Made by a program: the position numbers and the translations under genes. Shown in pieces: positions 30,218-40,800 of a stretch of 62,171 nt of DNA; within the stretch, counting starts at the first letter, position 1, and each line of letters opens with the position of its first letter. The notes beneath the pieces were generated by a model that was not told the DNA's origin, did not search any database, and saw only the letters and a list, made by a program, of their open reading frames with translations. The stretch lies in IMG/VR virus record IMGVR_UViG_3300044613_000656, positions 1 through 62,171 of that record, one strand, 5' to 3'. The DNA is from a virus.

Positions 30218-32512
30218 ATGAACGGTATTTCTTCTCTCTACCAAATGACCCCTACAGGTGTCCCCTTTAGAACCGGGATGCGGGGGGAATCTACTACCGA
30301 GCAAAGATACTTTGTCCCCGGTTTTTCTACTGCCCCCGTTATACCCCTAACCCCCGAGCAACAAGCCAACCAAATGATGGCGGCTCAGAGAAGTAATTAC
30401 GACGGTGGTGGGGGGGATAGCACCGGCGCTCCTTCGGGGCCTACTTCTTCACCTACTATGGGTTCTAGTGGTGGTCTAGGGGGAATAGCCCAAACTCTTG
30501 GGGGTATAACTGCAAGTTTGCAAAATACTTTTGGCCCTTTTGCTCATGCTATCCCCGGTTATGGCCTAATGAACGCTGCGTCAAATATAGGTCAAGATTT
30601 AGCGATAGACGCAAACGCAAGGGCTGACGCCGCTTTAGCCAGAGCCAATGAGCAGGCTAATCAAGCCAGAGTTACATCGCCATTTTTTAGTTTTGGGCCA
30701 CAAGTTACTACTGCTGTTGATATAGCCCCTGTAGCCGGTTCAATCCCCGGAACACAGCAAGTTAGTCCTATAGCCCCTGATGTAGTCGCACCGGGGATTC
30801 CTGTAACAGATTTAGACGTAAATGTTGACCCTACAGCCGCTTTGACGGCTATGAATCAAGCGCAGAAAGCGGAAGAACAAGAGCAATCTAGTGTGCCCGC
30901 CGTAGCCGCTACTGTTGCTGAAGCCCTATCTTTTGCTGACACCCAAGATCAAGAGGCTGGTCAAAACGTAGGCACCCCCGCTGGTACTACCACAACTACC
31001 TCAGATCAAGGCGGAGGGGGTGGAAGTGAGGGTGCTCCCGGTGGCTACAGCACTGAGGCTACCATAGGTGTTGATGCAAATGATACTCCCGGTGATAGCA
31101 CACCTAGCGATGGAGCAGAAAATAGCGGGGTTTATTTTAAGGGTGGTCGGGTTATGAATTACGCACAAGGTGGTGTCGCCTCCCTAGCCAATCAGGTTCA
31201 GTCTCAAGGCCGTGGTCAAGACAAGATGCTTGTCCACATGACCCCTCGGGAAGTCCAAGGATTGCAGTACCTAGCCATGCGGCATGGTGGCTCTCTTAGT
31301 ATTAACCCTAGAACTGGTCTCGTTGAGGCAGGGTTCTTAAGTTCAATCCTCCCAATGGTCGCTGGTGCGGCCTTGGCTGCTACAGGGGTTGGTGCTCCTA
31401 TGGCGGCATTGATGGTAGGTGGTGGCTACGGTCTGGCTACAGGGAGCCTTACAAAAGGTCTTATGGCTGGTCTAGGGGCGTTTGGTGGGGCTGGTCTAGG
31501 GGCTGGGCTTTCTGCGGCTGGAGCCACGGCTTCCCCGGCTTTAACAGGAACTACAACGGGTCTAGCCGGAGCGCCTGAACTTGCGTCTCAAACACTTTCA
31601 CAGGCGGCTCCACAGGCTATTGAACTATCGGGGACTGCGGCTGATGCGTTTGGTATGTACCCAACAACACCTCTTACCTCGTCAGCGGCCTACACGCCTC
31701 AAGGATTACAAACTCTAGCGGCTCAACAACAAGCAGATGCCGCTATGAATGTTATTGCTACCCCATCAAGTACGGTTGTTTCTCCGGGTGGCTTTGGTTC
31801 AACAGTTAAACAAATGGGGACAGGTCTTTCCAACGTAGTCCAAGGCACCGAAGGCGCTCGCGGCGCATTTATGAGTTCCGTTGGTGGCCCGATGGGGTTA
31901 GCCAAATACGGCGGTGCAGCCGCCGCTCCGATACTGGCTGGTGGGTTTGGGGATCAGTCTTCTGGTCTGCCTATCCAAGAGCAGTTTATTCGCCCCTTTA
32001 GATATGGAACAGGTCGGCAAAATGTGCCGTATCGCACGGGTGAGCGTGGGGAATCTACTGCCGAACAAACATATTTTGATTCTCGTTTTACTCCTGTTGG
32101 CGTTTACAAGGCGGGTACTGAACCCGCTTATGGGACATACGCTCAAGGTGGCACAATAGATCCAGACTACAACATGGAAGTTGACCGCAATTCTGGGTTC
32201 TCTGATGACTTTTACGGTGGTGGATTAACGGCCTTGGCTGCTGGCGGTAGTCCCAATAAACCTCGGTTTTTGATGGGCAAGGGTGACGGTATGAGCGACT
32301 CCATCCCTGCCACTATTAACGATACACAACCCGCACGGCTGGCTGATGGTGAGTTTGTCATTCCGGCTGATGTGGTCTCACATCTTGGTAATGGGTCTAG
32401 TAAGGCAGGGGCTGCTAAATTACATTCCATGATGAACCGCATCCGTAAAGCACGGACAGGTAAAAACCGTCAAGCCCCTGAAGTAAGGGCGGAAAGATAT
32501 ATGCCCGCATGA
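30218..32512 (+). CDS. Large internal virion/injected protein, Gly/Ala-rich, 764 aa
   Basis: Low-complexity Gln/Thr/Gly-rich N-terminal half, a GG-motif KGGRVMNYAQGGVASLANQV, then LVHMTPREVQGLQYLAMRHG GSLSINPRTGLVEAGFLSS and a long hydrophobic Gly/Ala segment (~residues 375-425) that could enter membranes. C-terminus: GDGMSDSIPATINDTQPARL ADGEFVIPADVVSHLGNGSS and RIRKARTGKNRQAPEVRAER. These segments are ones I recall in many aquatic podoviruses. A 15-residue unit VPFRTGMRGESTTEQRYF recurs as VPYRTGERGESTAEQTYF. It may be ejected with DNA. Confidence 0.75.
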   Translation: MNGISSLYQMTPTGVPFRTGMRGESTTEQRYFVPGFSTAPVIPLTPEQQANQMMAAQRSNYDGGGGDSTGAPSGPTSSPTMGSSGGLGGIAQTLGGITASLQNTFGPFAHAIPGYGLMNAASNIGQDLAIDANARADAALARANEQANQARVTSPFFSFGPQVTTAVDIAPVAGSIPGTQQVSPIAPDVVAPGIPVTDLDVNVDPTAALTAMNQAQKAEEQEQSSVPAVAATVAEALSFADTQDQEAGQNVGTPAGTTTTTSDQGGGGGSEGAPGGYSTEATIGVDANDTPGDSTPSDGAENSGVYFKGGRVMNYAQGGVASLANQVQSQGRGQDKMLVHMTPREVQGLQYLAMRHGGSLSINPRTGLVEAGFLSSILPMVAGAALAATGVGAPMAALMVGGGYGLATGSLTKGLMAGLGAFGGAGLGAGLSAAGATASPALTGTTTGLAGAPELASQTLSQAAPQAIELSGTAADAFGMYPTTPLTSSAAYTPQGLQTLAAQQQADAAMNVIATPSSTVVSPGGFGSTVKQMGTGLSNVVQGTEGARGAFMSSVGGPMGLAKYGGAAAAPILAGGFGDQSSGLPIQEQFIRPFRYGTGRQNVPYRTGERGESTAEQTYFDSRFTPVGVYKAGTEPAYGTYAQGGTIDPDYNMEVDRNSGFSDDFYGGGLTALAAGGSPNKPRFLMGKGDGMSDSIPATINDTQPARLADGEFVIPADVVSHLGNGSSKAGAAKLHSMMNRIRKARTGKNRQAPEVRAERYMPA

Positions 32513-32934
32513 ACTTAGATTTTTCTTTGGTGCCTTATGGGGTGTTATCGACAGCCATCCCAAAAGTCATTAAGTATTTAGAAGTTTCTGAGAGTTGGAC
32601 AAGAGGTAGATCGACAACAGATGACATCTTAAAGTTTTTATTTACCGGTCAGATGCAGTTATGGGTAGTGCTAGACGACAAAGAAATCTACGGTCAAATA
32701 ATTACAGAGATTAAGCAGTATCCGCAGTGCAAGATGTTAGTAATTCAGTATTGCTCGGGTGAGAAGAATCACATGAAGTTTGTAGAAGATAAGGTATACG
32801 ACACCTTAGAGCGATACGCAAAAGATTGTGGTTGTGCTGGTATCGAGTTAATAGGTAGGCCGGGCTGGCACAAACACGTTGTAAAACGAGGCTACGAGAC
32901 AAGAAGTGTGATGTATCAAAAGTTCTTTGGATGA
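32509..32934 (+). CDS. GNAT-like acetyltransferase-fold protein, 141 aa
   Basis: Starts MNLDFSLVPYGVLSTAIPKV and shows LWVVLDDKEIYGQIITEIKQ, CKMLVIQYCSGEKNHMKFVE, then CGCAGIELIGRPGWHKHVVK RGYETRSVMYQKFFG. This is the GNAT-like protein common in podovirus internal-protein operons. The pyrophosphate-loop consensus (Q/R-x-x-G-x-G/A) is not evident, so activity is uncertain. Its start overlaps the preceding stop (ATGA). Confidence 0.7.
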   Translation: MNLDFSLVPYGVLSTAIPKVIKYLEVSESWTRGRSTTDDILKFLFTGQMQLWVVLDDKEIYGQIITEIKQYPQCKMLVIQYCSGEKNHMKFVEDKVYDTLERYAKDCGCAGIELIGRPGWHKHVVKRGYETRSVMYQKFFG

Positions 32935-32942
32935 GGCAAAAG

Positions 32943-33947
32943 ATGAGCCGAAATAATTATGCGTTACTAGAATCTGGTTGGATACCGGGACACCCTGATG
33001 CGTTTAAACCAAACGCAGTAGGCAAGATTTGCCTATACGATGGTGGTGGTGGCGGTGGTAGCCCTCAACCTTCTTCAGTTTCTCAAACCACAATCCCTGA
33101 GTATGCCAAACCATACGCCGAACGTGCTCTTGGTAAAGCCGAAGCATTAACGGATTCGCCCTATCAGACTTACGGTGGTGAACGACTTGCAGGGTCTACG
33201 CAAGAGCAATTAGCCGCTCGTCAGTCGGTGGCTGGTATGCAACTACCCGGTCAGTTTGCTGCTGGTACTGGATTGGCTGGTGCGGGAGGACTAAGTGCTC
33301 TAGGTGCTGGACAACAATATATGGGTATGGCTACTGACCCGATGGCGCAGCAAGCCTTTATGTCCCCCTATATGCAGAACGTGGTTGACCTGCAAAAGCA
33401 AGAAGCCATCCGTGATGCACAAAAAGGATTGATAGGACAAAATCTAGCAGCGGCTCGTCAGGGTACATATGGTGGTGCTCGTCAAGAATTAGCAAAGACT
33501 GAAAGAGACCGTAATCTTCAGCAAAATCTAGCCAATATTCAGGCATCTGGCACACAGAAAGCCTATGAAGACGCAATCCGTGGTATGCAGTTTGGCACTC
33601 AGATCGGATTACAAGGCGCAGGTCAAGCCGCGCAAGCCGGTGCTACATTAGGTCAGTTGGGTATCGGTCAGCAACAAACTGGACTGGACTTGGCTAAAGC
33701 ACAGGAAGCCTTTGGTGGCCTTGGTCGTGCGGAGCAACAGGCCAAACTTGACTTGGCATATCAGGACTTCTTACAGCAACAGCGCTATCCGTATGCCCAA
33801 CTTGGATTTATGTCTGACATCTTACGTGGCTCTGGCAATCTTGCCGGGACTGGCGGGCGTGCAGTTTATGAGGCTCCTCCCTCGACAACTCAGAACTTGA
33901 TGCAGTTAGGTCTAGGTGGGCTTGGTTTATACAAAGGACTTGGTTAA
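32943..33947 (+). CDS. Virion/internal structural protein, 334 aa
   Basis: The frame opens at 32931 (ATGA overlap), but the ATG at 32943 has a good GAGG ribosome site. It has Gln/Ala/Gly-rich repeats (AGLGGAGG-type, QQYMGMATDPMAQQAFMSPY), helical DLQKQEAIRDAQKGLIGQNL and YGGARQELAKTERDRNLQQN. The alanine/glutamine-rich coiled pattern resembles ejected or internal virion proteins. Function not known. Confidence 0.68.
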   Translation: MSRNNYALLESGWIPGHPDAFKPNAVGKICLYDGGGGGGSPQPSSVSQTTIPEYAKPYAERALGKAEALTDSPYQTYGGERLAGSTQEQLAARQSVAGMQLPGQFAAGTGLAGAGGLSALGAGQQYMGMATDPMAQQAFMSPYMQNVVDLQKQEAIRDAQKGLIGQNLAAARQGTYGGARQELAKTERDRNLQQNLANIQASGTQKAYEDAIRGMQFGTQIGLQGAGQAAQAGATLGQLGIGQQQTGLDLAKAQEAFGGLGRAEQQAKLDLAYQDFLQQQRYPYAQLGFMSDILRGSGNLAGTGGRAVYEAPPSTTQNLMQLGLGGLGLYKGLG

Positions 33948-33957
33948 GGGGTAAGAC

Positions 33958-35367
33958 ATGGCACAGGCTAGTCCAGCAGTAAATCCGAGTGTTGACTTTT
34001 TGGCGATGTCTCGCCGTATTCCATTTATGGATGAGCAACAGTTGGCTTCACTAACCGCAACCAAAGAGTATGGTTCTTTGGCACTTGCTGAAGTATCTCG
34101 GCGTAATAGAGAGCGGTTGATGGCAGAGGCGGCAAAACAAGCACAGGAAGCGGGTGGTAGCGGTACGGTTGCAGACCGTGAACTTGCTGCACTTGCACAA
34201 CAACAGTTTGCTGATAAGTTAGCCGCAGACGAAAGCATGGGATTAAACAATCTTGTAGCCCAAGCCGAGCAGGGTGGGCTTGAGTTTGGTGAGCCTTACG
34301 GTGAGACTGCTGAGATGGCTGGCGGTGGGATGGTTGCTTTTGACCGTGGTGGTGAAGTACCGGGATTTGCCGCTGGTGTTTTTCTTGGCCCTGCAATTCA
34401 GGGTGCTCGCGCCCTTGGCCCTCTCGCTATGCGTGGCCTTACTGGGCTTCGTGAAGTAATAAGAAGGAACCCTAAGAAAACCACAGCGCTTACGGGTATT
34501 GCCTCTGGTGTCCCATTTGGTCTTGGCATGATGGGTGAAGATGAGGAAGGAGCATTTAGCCCAGAAGAACTACAGCGGCAATACGAAGTCCAAGATATTC
34601 AGGAAGGTCGAGGTGGTAGTGATGTTGCAAGCGCTGGTCAAGGAATTGCCGGAAAGGACATAGTTGCCGCTGCCCGACGCCGTGGTTTAGGTTTAGAAGA
34701 TGACCCAAGAGCGATTTTGAGACAGATTAAAGAGTTGGAAAGAGAACAAGGTCTTGGTGAATTTGGGGCTAAAACAAAAGAATTACAGGCAAAACGCCGT
34801 GGTGATGTTGAAGCCATGTACGCAAAAGCCGGTGAGTCTGAGCCTTTCTTAAGAGCGGCTAAGGCTGTGGGTGGAAAACGCAAGAGTGGATTAGAAGCCC
34901 TAGCGGCTGCGGTGGGTGCTGGTGGTGAGTCTATGGCTGAACTGCGCCGTGAAAAGGCTGGGGCTATGGACAAGTTGGCTCAAGGTGAAGAGCGCATGGC
35001 TTTGGCAGAAGAACAATACCTGCGTGGCAATGTTAAAGACGCTACCACAATGGCAAATCAGGCTAAGAAAGACATATTTAGTGCTGACATTAAGTTGCAA
35101 GAACTTGGCATGAAGCAGTCTTATTACGACGCATTAGGTCTTGCCGCAAAAGCCAAGGCTTCAGGTGGTGCTGGGTTTAAACTTGGAGATGTAACTAGGG
35201 CAACACAAGCCATAAATGAACTACAAACTCAGTTAAGGATGCTTGATCCCAAGAAAGATAAGCAAGCAATTGCCGAAACGCAAAGACTTATTAATATTCT
35301 TAAAGGTGGCGTAGGCATGGCATACGCTCGTGGCACGGGCGCAACCTTAGAAGATACCCCAGACTAA
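33958..35367 (+). CDS. Internal virion protein, 469 aa
   Basis: N-terminal NPSVDFLAMSRRIPFMDEQQ LASLTA, helical EVSRRNRERLMAEAAKQAQE, the tag MAGGGMVAFDRGGEVPGFA, hydrophobic TTALTGIASGVPFGLGMMG, then long Ala/Lys/Glu coiled coils (around residues 240-420). It belongs to the GG-motif group. It precedes the giant proteins and is likely ejected or packaged inside the capsid. Confidence 0.68.
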   Translation: MAQASPAVNPSVDFLAMSRRIPFMDEQQLASLTATKEYGSLALAEVSRRNRERLMAEAAKQAQEAGGSGTVADRELAALAQQQFADKLAADESMGLNNLVAQAEQGGLEFGEPYGETAEMAGGGMVAFDRGGEVPGFAAGVFLGPAIQGARALGPLAMRGLTGLREVIRRNPKKTTALTGIASGVPFGLGMMGEDEEGAFSPEELQRQYEVQDIQEGRGGSDVASAGQGIAGKDIVAAARRRGLGLEDDPRAILRQIKELEREQGLGEFGAKTKELQAKRRGDVEAMYAKAGESEPFLRAAKAVGGKRKSGLEALAAAVGAGGESMAELRREKAGAMDKLAQGEERMALAEEQYLRGNVKDATTMANQAKKDIFSADIKLQELGMKQSYYDALGLAAKAKASGGAGFKLGDVTRATQAINELQTQLRMLDPKKDKQAIAETQRLINILKGGVGMAYARGTGATLEDTPD

Positions 35368-35369
35368 AA

Positions 35370-37844
35370 ATGGCTCGGGTACTTAGACACCCAGCGCTGA
35401 AAGAACCGCTGGTGTTCCCCAAAGGAACATCTGATTTTGATATGTATGCCGCCTTGGCAGACAAGTTGTTTCCTGTCGAAGAATTGCCACCACCCCCAAA
35501 GGAAGAGGCTGGGTTTACAGGTGGGTTTGGCGAGGGCATTTCAACCCTTGGGGGTTTACCCGAGTCCGTCAAATATCTATTTAGTCCTACTGCTGAACGC
35601 CGTAAGGCTGCGGCAGAGGCTGGTGAATCTGAATACGATTTTCAACGGCTAAAGGAAATTGAAGGTCTTGGTGGTCTTGGTAGGTTTGTTAAAGAACAGG
35701 CCGGTACTGCGGCTGGCTTTCTTGCCGCTCCTGTCGCTGCTTCCGTTGCCGCCTCTAGGGTTGCTCCTTTACCCCTCAAACCATTTGCCGCCACCGGTGC
35801 TTTTTTAACTGCCGCTGGTGCTCAATACTTAACCGACACCACTACCCGGCAAGCCGCCGTACAAGAAGGAAGAGTCAAAGAAGGCAAAACGGCAGAACCC
35901 CCCGAAGCCACTAAAATAGCCATGACTTCCGCAGCGCAGGCTGGATTAGATGTGGCTGGCTTCCGTCTTTTCCGTCCGTTAGGTGAAATGATTGGTTTGG
36001 CTGGTCGAGAAAACGCAGAGAAGATTGCTAAAGAAGTTGCTGAAACCGCCGCTAAAGACCCAGTAAAAGCCGCTGAGAAACTACTTGGTAAAAAGAGTAT
36101 TGCCGCCGGTGTTGCCACAGGTGCCGCATTTGAAGCCGCCCAAGAGGTCGCGCAACAAGCGCTTGAGCGTTATGGTGCTGGTTTGGACTTGGCTAGTGAC
36201 GATGCCTTAGAAGAATATTTTGAATCTGCGGTAGGCGGTGGAATACTTGGTGGCCCGATAGGTGGCGTCTCTACTTATGCTGGGAACATCCGTAAAGGTG
36301 TTTATAGCAAAGACTACGTTCAGCAAGTCGCTGATGCGGTGCAGGGTAAACAGATAAATCTAGGTCAAGAGTGGGATAACTACAGTAAACAAATACAGGT
36401 TGATGCTCCTGCATTTGATTTAACGGATGATCAAGGTAACTTTTTGCCATACACCCCTGACTTGTTAGAGCGTCTAGGGATTAACCCAGAAGCCAAAGCC
36501 ATCAATATTGGTGGCAAGCAACGTGTCACTATCCCAATGAAAGACGTTCTTGAGGCCGACACTGGTAATGAAACTATTGGCACGGCACTACTTAGTATGT
36601 TCCGTAATGACCGGTTTAAGTTAGGCGAAGAAATTAAGCGTGACTCTAAACGGATGGAGGCAGACGAGTTAGCCCAAAAGATCAAAGACTATGAAACGCT
36701 AACTGCTGCTGTAAAAACTTACGAAGCATTTTTTAATCCAAGACAGGCTGTTAACTCACCAAGTAATTTTGTGGTGCAGCAATCTCCAACAGACCCGAAA
36801 AAGTTTATAGTATTTAACCCTGTCACTGGTAAGAATGTTGCTAACCAAAACTTTGCTAGTGCTGAGAACGCTCAAAAGTATATTGACGGGAAACTAGAGC
36901 AAGAGAAAAAAGGTAAGGTTGGCCCAGAAGTGCTTGTGGCTGGGGACTTAGAGATCCAGCCTGATCCGGTTAAGGCCGGGGTGTTCACCGTCTTTAATAA
37001 AAAGACTAACAAGTACGATACTAAGAAAGAGTTTAAGAGCGAAGCAGAAGCACAAGAGTACATTAATACCAAACTTGGTATCCCTGCTAAACCGACTGCC
37101 CCAACTGCGCCTACAGAAACACCGGAAGATATTGCCGCTCGTCAGGCTAAAGAGGCTAGGGATCAACTCTACAAAGACCTTGCCGGGCGCTATCCACAGA
37201 ATCCAGATGCTGTAAAAGAAATTACACAGATGGCAGAAGATCTGGAGGCTACGATGTCTCCAGCCGAAGCCTTGGCTCAAGCAGAAACAACTTACTTACA
37301 AGACCAAGAGACTACGACAGAAGTTGCCCCTGAAGTTGCCCCTGAAGTTGCCCCTGAAGTTGCCCCTGAAGTTGCCCCTGAAGTTGCGCCAGAAGTTACT
37401 GCCGCACCCGCACCCACACCGGCCTCTCCGCCTAAAGCGCCTCGCACTCGCAAAAAGCCTACGGGTCAGCCATATGAAAAATACACGGCGCAGATGCGGG
37501 AGATGCTGGCTGGGGTAGACCCAGAGAGTGGGTTGGCTGAAGATCTGAATGAGTTTGTTAATCTGGCCGAAGAGTCCAAAGATGCAACCATAGCAAAAGA
37601 ACTTTCACAGTTAGCCCAGACTTATGCTCAGGCCACTAAGGATTCGGTCAATCCTAAGTTGTCGCAAACTGAACAAGATAATGCGACTCAGAGGGCTACT
37701 AATATTTTTAGTATGCTTGATGAACTACGAGATCGGGCTACGCCCAGCAATCCCGCTGAGATAAAGGCGGCTAAAGATGCAACAGGAAACGCTGGTACTG
37801 GTAATAAAGTAGCGGCTAAAGTTACAAAGGATGTTTGTGGCTAA
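35370..37844 (+). CDS. Large virion protein with EVAP repeats, 824 aa
   Basis: N-terminus ALKEPLVFPKGTSDFDMYAA LADKLFP; Ala-rich hydrophobic region near residues 110-150 (AGTAAGFLAAPVAASVAASR); several helical and beta segments (FVVQQSPTDPKKFIVFNPVT and DLEIQPDPVKAGVFTVFNKK are two related units). Six exact EVAP repeats (37320-37391) lead to a Pro/Ala linker. Probably the upstream part of a polyvalent internal-protein pair with the next gene, which overlaps it by 14 nt in another frame. Confidence 0.68.
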   Translation: MARVLRHPALKEPLVFPKGTSDFDMYAALADKLFPVEELPPPPKEEAGFTGGFGEGISTLGGLPESVKYLFSPTAERRKAAAEAGESEYDFQRLKEIEGLGGLGRFVKEQAGTAAGFLAAPVAASVAASRVAPLPLKPFAATGAFLTAAGAQYLTDTTTRQAAVQEGRVKEGKTAEPPEATKIAMTSAAQAGLDVAGFRLFRPLGEMIGLAGRENAEKIAKEVAETAAKDPVKAAEKLLGKKSIAAGVATGAAFEAAQEVAQQALERYGAGLDLASDDALEEYFESAVGGGILGGPIGGVSTYAGNIRKGVYSKDYVQQVADAVQGKQINLGQEWDNYSKQIQVDAPAFDLTDDQGNFLPYTPDLLERLGINPEAKAINIGGKQRVTIPMKDVLEADTGNETIGTALLSMFRNDRFKLGEEIKRDSKRMEADELAQKIKDYETLTAAVKTYEAFFNPRQAVNSPSNFVVQQSPTDPKKFIVFNPVTGKNVANQNFASAENAQKYIDGKLEQEKKGKVGPEVLVAGDLEIQPDPVKAGVFTVFNKKTNKYDTKKEFKSEAEAQEYINTKLGIPAKPTAPTAPTETPEDIAARQAKEARDQLYKDLAGRYPQNPDAVKEITQMAEDLEATMSPAEALAQAETTYLQDQETTTEVAPEVAPEVAPEVAPEVAPEVAPEVTAAPAPTPASPPKAPRTRKKPTGQPYEKYTAQMREMLAGVDPESGLAEDLNEFVNLAEESKDATIAKELSQLAQTYAQATKDSVNPKLSQTEQDNATQRATNIFSMLDELRDRATPSNPAEIKAAKDATGNAGTGNKVAAKVTKDVCG
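37320..37391 (+). repeat. 12-nt tandem repeat, six copies (EVAP)
   Basis: Unit GAAGTTGCCCCT repeated almost perfectly (the last copy has GCGCCA), encoding Glu-Val-Ala-Pro six times. In frame, so slippage would change linker length without disrupting the gene. Marks a flexible linker. Confidence 0.9.
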
Positions 37845-40800
37845 GATACCTAAATCCTACTGTGGGCTAAGTGGCTCAACTCCTAGCGTATCCCGTCCGC
37901 GTCAGGCGGTGGGAGAGTTTCTTGCTGGCCCAATCCAGACTGTTCTGGATATGTCTTCAGACACATATAACAAAATAAAGAATGAAAGCCTACAAGCCCT
38001 TAAGTTTACGTGGCACATCGTTGAAAGATTAGAGCAACTAGGTGTACCTCAAGCCGCCAAAATAAATGACTACCTAAAAAGACAGCGTGCTTACAACGAG
38101 AAAATGAAACGCTACGCCGAGACCGTAATTGGCCCGATGGTGCGTATGAACGCTGTAAGTAAAGAAGCCGCCGCTAAACTGGATGAGATAGGCGCCATCG
38201 CTACGATTGCTGAGATTAACCCGTTTAACTCTAAAAGTCGTTATGCCGCTGATAACACAGACTTAAGCGAGGATCTTCGGAAACTTAATCTGGACAAGGT
38301 TGAGATTGATGATGTCAAGATGTCTAAGACTGAGGCTTGGGACTTATTAAATGCAGAACTCAAGAAGGCTGACGATATCTTTAAGCGAGATTGGAAAGCC
38401 CAGAACGGTGCTAAACCTGTACCATCAGAGATTTTGCCGTCTTCAAATTTAAAAAGTCTTTTTGATTCTTATCAATACTTCCGCAGACAATTGTTGCGAG
38501 GCATCATTCAGTCTCTAAAAGACCGTGCCGGTGAGGGCAATCTTAGAGATTCGCAAGTCTCACCTGAGTTGTTTGAGACTATTGAGAAAACCAAGGCGGA
38601 ATTTGCTAAGGCAAATAATGATGCTTATCTCAAGTTAATGCGCTCTGGTCGCTATGTAGTCAACACCTATGAAGTTACAGGAACTGATGAAGATACAGGT
38701 GAGCCACTGCTAACCGTTGGAGAATCTCGCTTTTTTGAAAGCCGGGCTGAGGCCAGAAGATTTGCTCAAGAGCAAGAGCGGTTGCTTGGTAGGGATTTTG
38801 TTAAGGCATTTAAGAAGTCCAACATCGAACAACTCCTCTATACCCCCGGGGGTCGCGCTCCGGTCAATGCTTTCTTTGACAAGATTAAGCCTGCGCTTGC
38901 AGCAATTAAGCCCGTATCTACACCGGGAAGTGCCACTTATAGTCAAGAAATGGAGATGATTGACAGTCTGCGGGAGAAAGTTCATCAGGCGTCTCTCCTA
39001 TTGTTCCCAGAAACTTCGATTCGCCGTGACCTAGTAGCCAAACGTAAGGGTACTGAAGGCTTTATGCGGGATATGCTCAAGGTCTATAGCGCGATGGCTG
39101 ACCGTTATTCCAATCAAATTTCGCAACTAGAATACAGCGGTGCGATTAGCCGTGATTTGACTAATCTAAGCAACATCGTTGAGGAAAAAGGCGAAGAAAA
39201 CAAACAGCGTTTTCGTAGTCGGGATGAGCAGGATGAAGCCATAGAGTTGGCCTCAGAACTTACCCGGCGGGTTATGAAAGTGCAACAGGCCCCTTCGTTA
39301 GGCGATCAACTTGCCAATAGTATTAACCAAGCGGGCTTTTTATGGTATCTAGGTTTAAACCCAGCCTCGGCCTTGGTTAACTTGTTACAGGTTCCGGGGG
39401 TAGCACTTCCTTGGTTAAGTGCTCGATTTGAGGGTCAAGTAAGTAACCTAACTGAACTTACCCGTGCGTACAAAACTTTAACTAAATTTGGTAAAAGTTA
39501 CTTAACTGAAGGTACGGCTAGTGAGCGACTAGATCAACTAAAAGTTCTTGATCAAGGGCAACTAAACACTTTGTTTGGGCCAGAGGCAGTCAAAAATGGC
39601 ACAGCCCTTACGGTTGATGAAGTCCGCATGATGGTGGAACTAGACCAATTGGGTGCGTTGCGCTCTGGGATGCAGATTTATGACATCGGCAGTATTGCCA
39701 ATATAGGCGGTGCTTACCCCGGGTCGTTTTCTCATGGCATGTATCTTTTCCAAAGATGGTCAGGATTTGCTTTTCAAAAGGCTGAGTTAGTTAACCGTGA
39801 ATCCACAGCCTTAACTGCTTATCGTCTTGCCCGTTCAAAACCTATGATTGGCAAAGATAAGCCAATGTCGCACGAGGAAGCCATTAAGTTTGCCGAGCAA
39901 GCCGTAGAGAAGTCTCAAGGCGCATATGCCGCTGATCAAGCGGGTCGGATATTTATGAACCCAGCCTTGCGGGTTATCTTGATGTTTAAGAAGTTTCCGG
40001 CTCACATGGCGACCATCTATATCAGGATGTTCCAAGAGATGTTTGGCAACCTAGATCCAAACCTGACTCCTGAGCAACAAAAGAACATTAGACGTATTGC
40101 ACGGCGGCAGTTTACCGGCATGATGGGTATGACTGCGCTTATGTCTGGCGTGGTGGGCATGCCTTTCTACTACATCATCCGTGATGTGATGAACACTCTC
40201 TTTGGCGACGAAGATGAACCGTATAGTTTTGATGTGAACTTGCAAGAATTTTTGGTTGATAACTTTGGCAACACGGTTGGCAACATGATGTTCCGTGGTT
40301 CGTTAGGCGTATCCGGTGCAGATATTGGTTCTCGGGTGTCCTATGAATCATCGTTCCTCCTTGGCGGCACAGAAAAACTGCCATTCATTGGTGGTGTGCT
40401 GGGGCTACGAGATATCAAACAAGGCAAAACTTCTCAGGAAACTCTCTACAACGCCCTCGGAGAAGCCGCTGGTGCTGGCTTTGGTATCGCAGTGGGGGTC
40501 GCTAGAGGTGGGGAAAAAATGGCGCAAGGCGATGTATTTGGAGGTATAGAGACCGCCGCCCCTGCTTTTATTAGAAGCCCCATGAAAGCCTACCGATTTG
40601 CTACCGAGGGAGTATTAACTTCTCGGGGTGATCCAATCATCGAGGACATAACAACTCGGGAAATTATGTTTCAGGCACTTGGACTAACGCCGCAGCGCCT
40701 CTCCACCCAGTACAAGATTAATAACCGAATCAAGGATATGGAGCAGGAGATATTGCAGCGCCGCATGAGTTTAATGGATCAATACGCCAAAGCCGTGCGG

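Noticed and set aside
32509-32934. Active acetyltransferase claim
   Set aside because: GNAT-like pattern is visible but the acetyl-CoA loop is not clear, so only the fold is proposed.
37320-37391. Short direct repeats as a possible CRISPR or iteron array
   Set aside because: The 12-nt units are contiguous, in frame and encode EVAP; there are no spacers.
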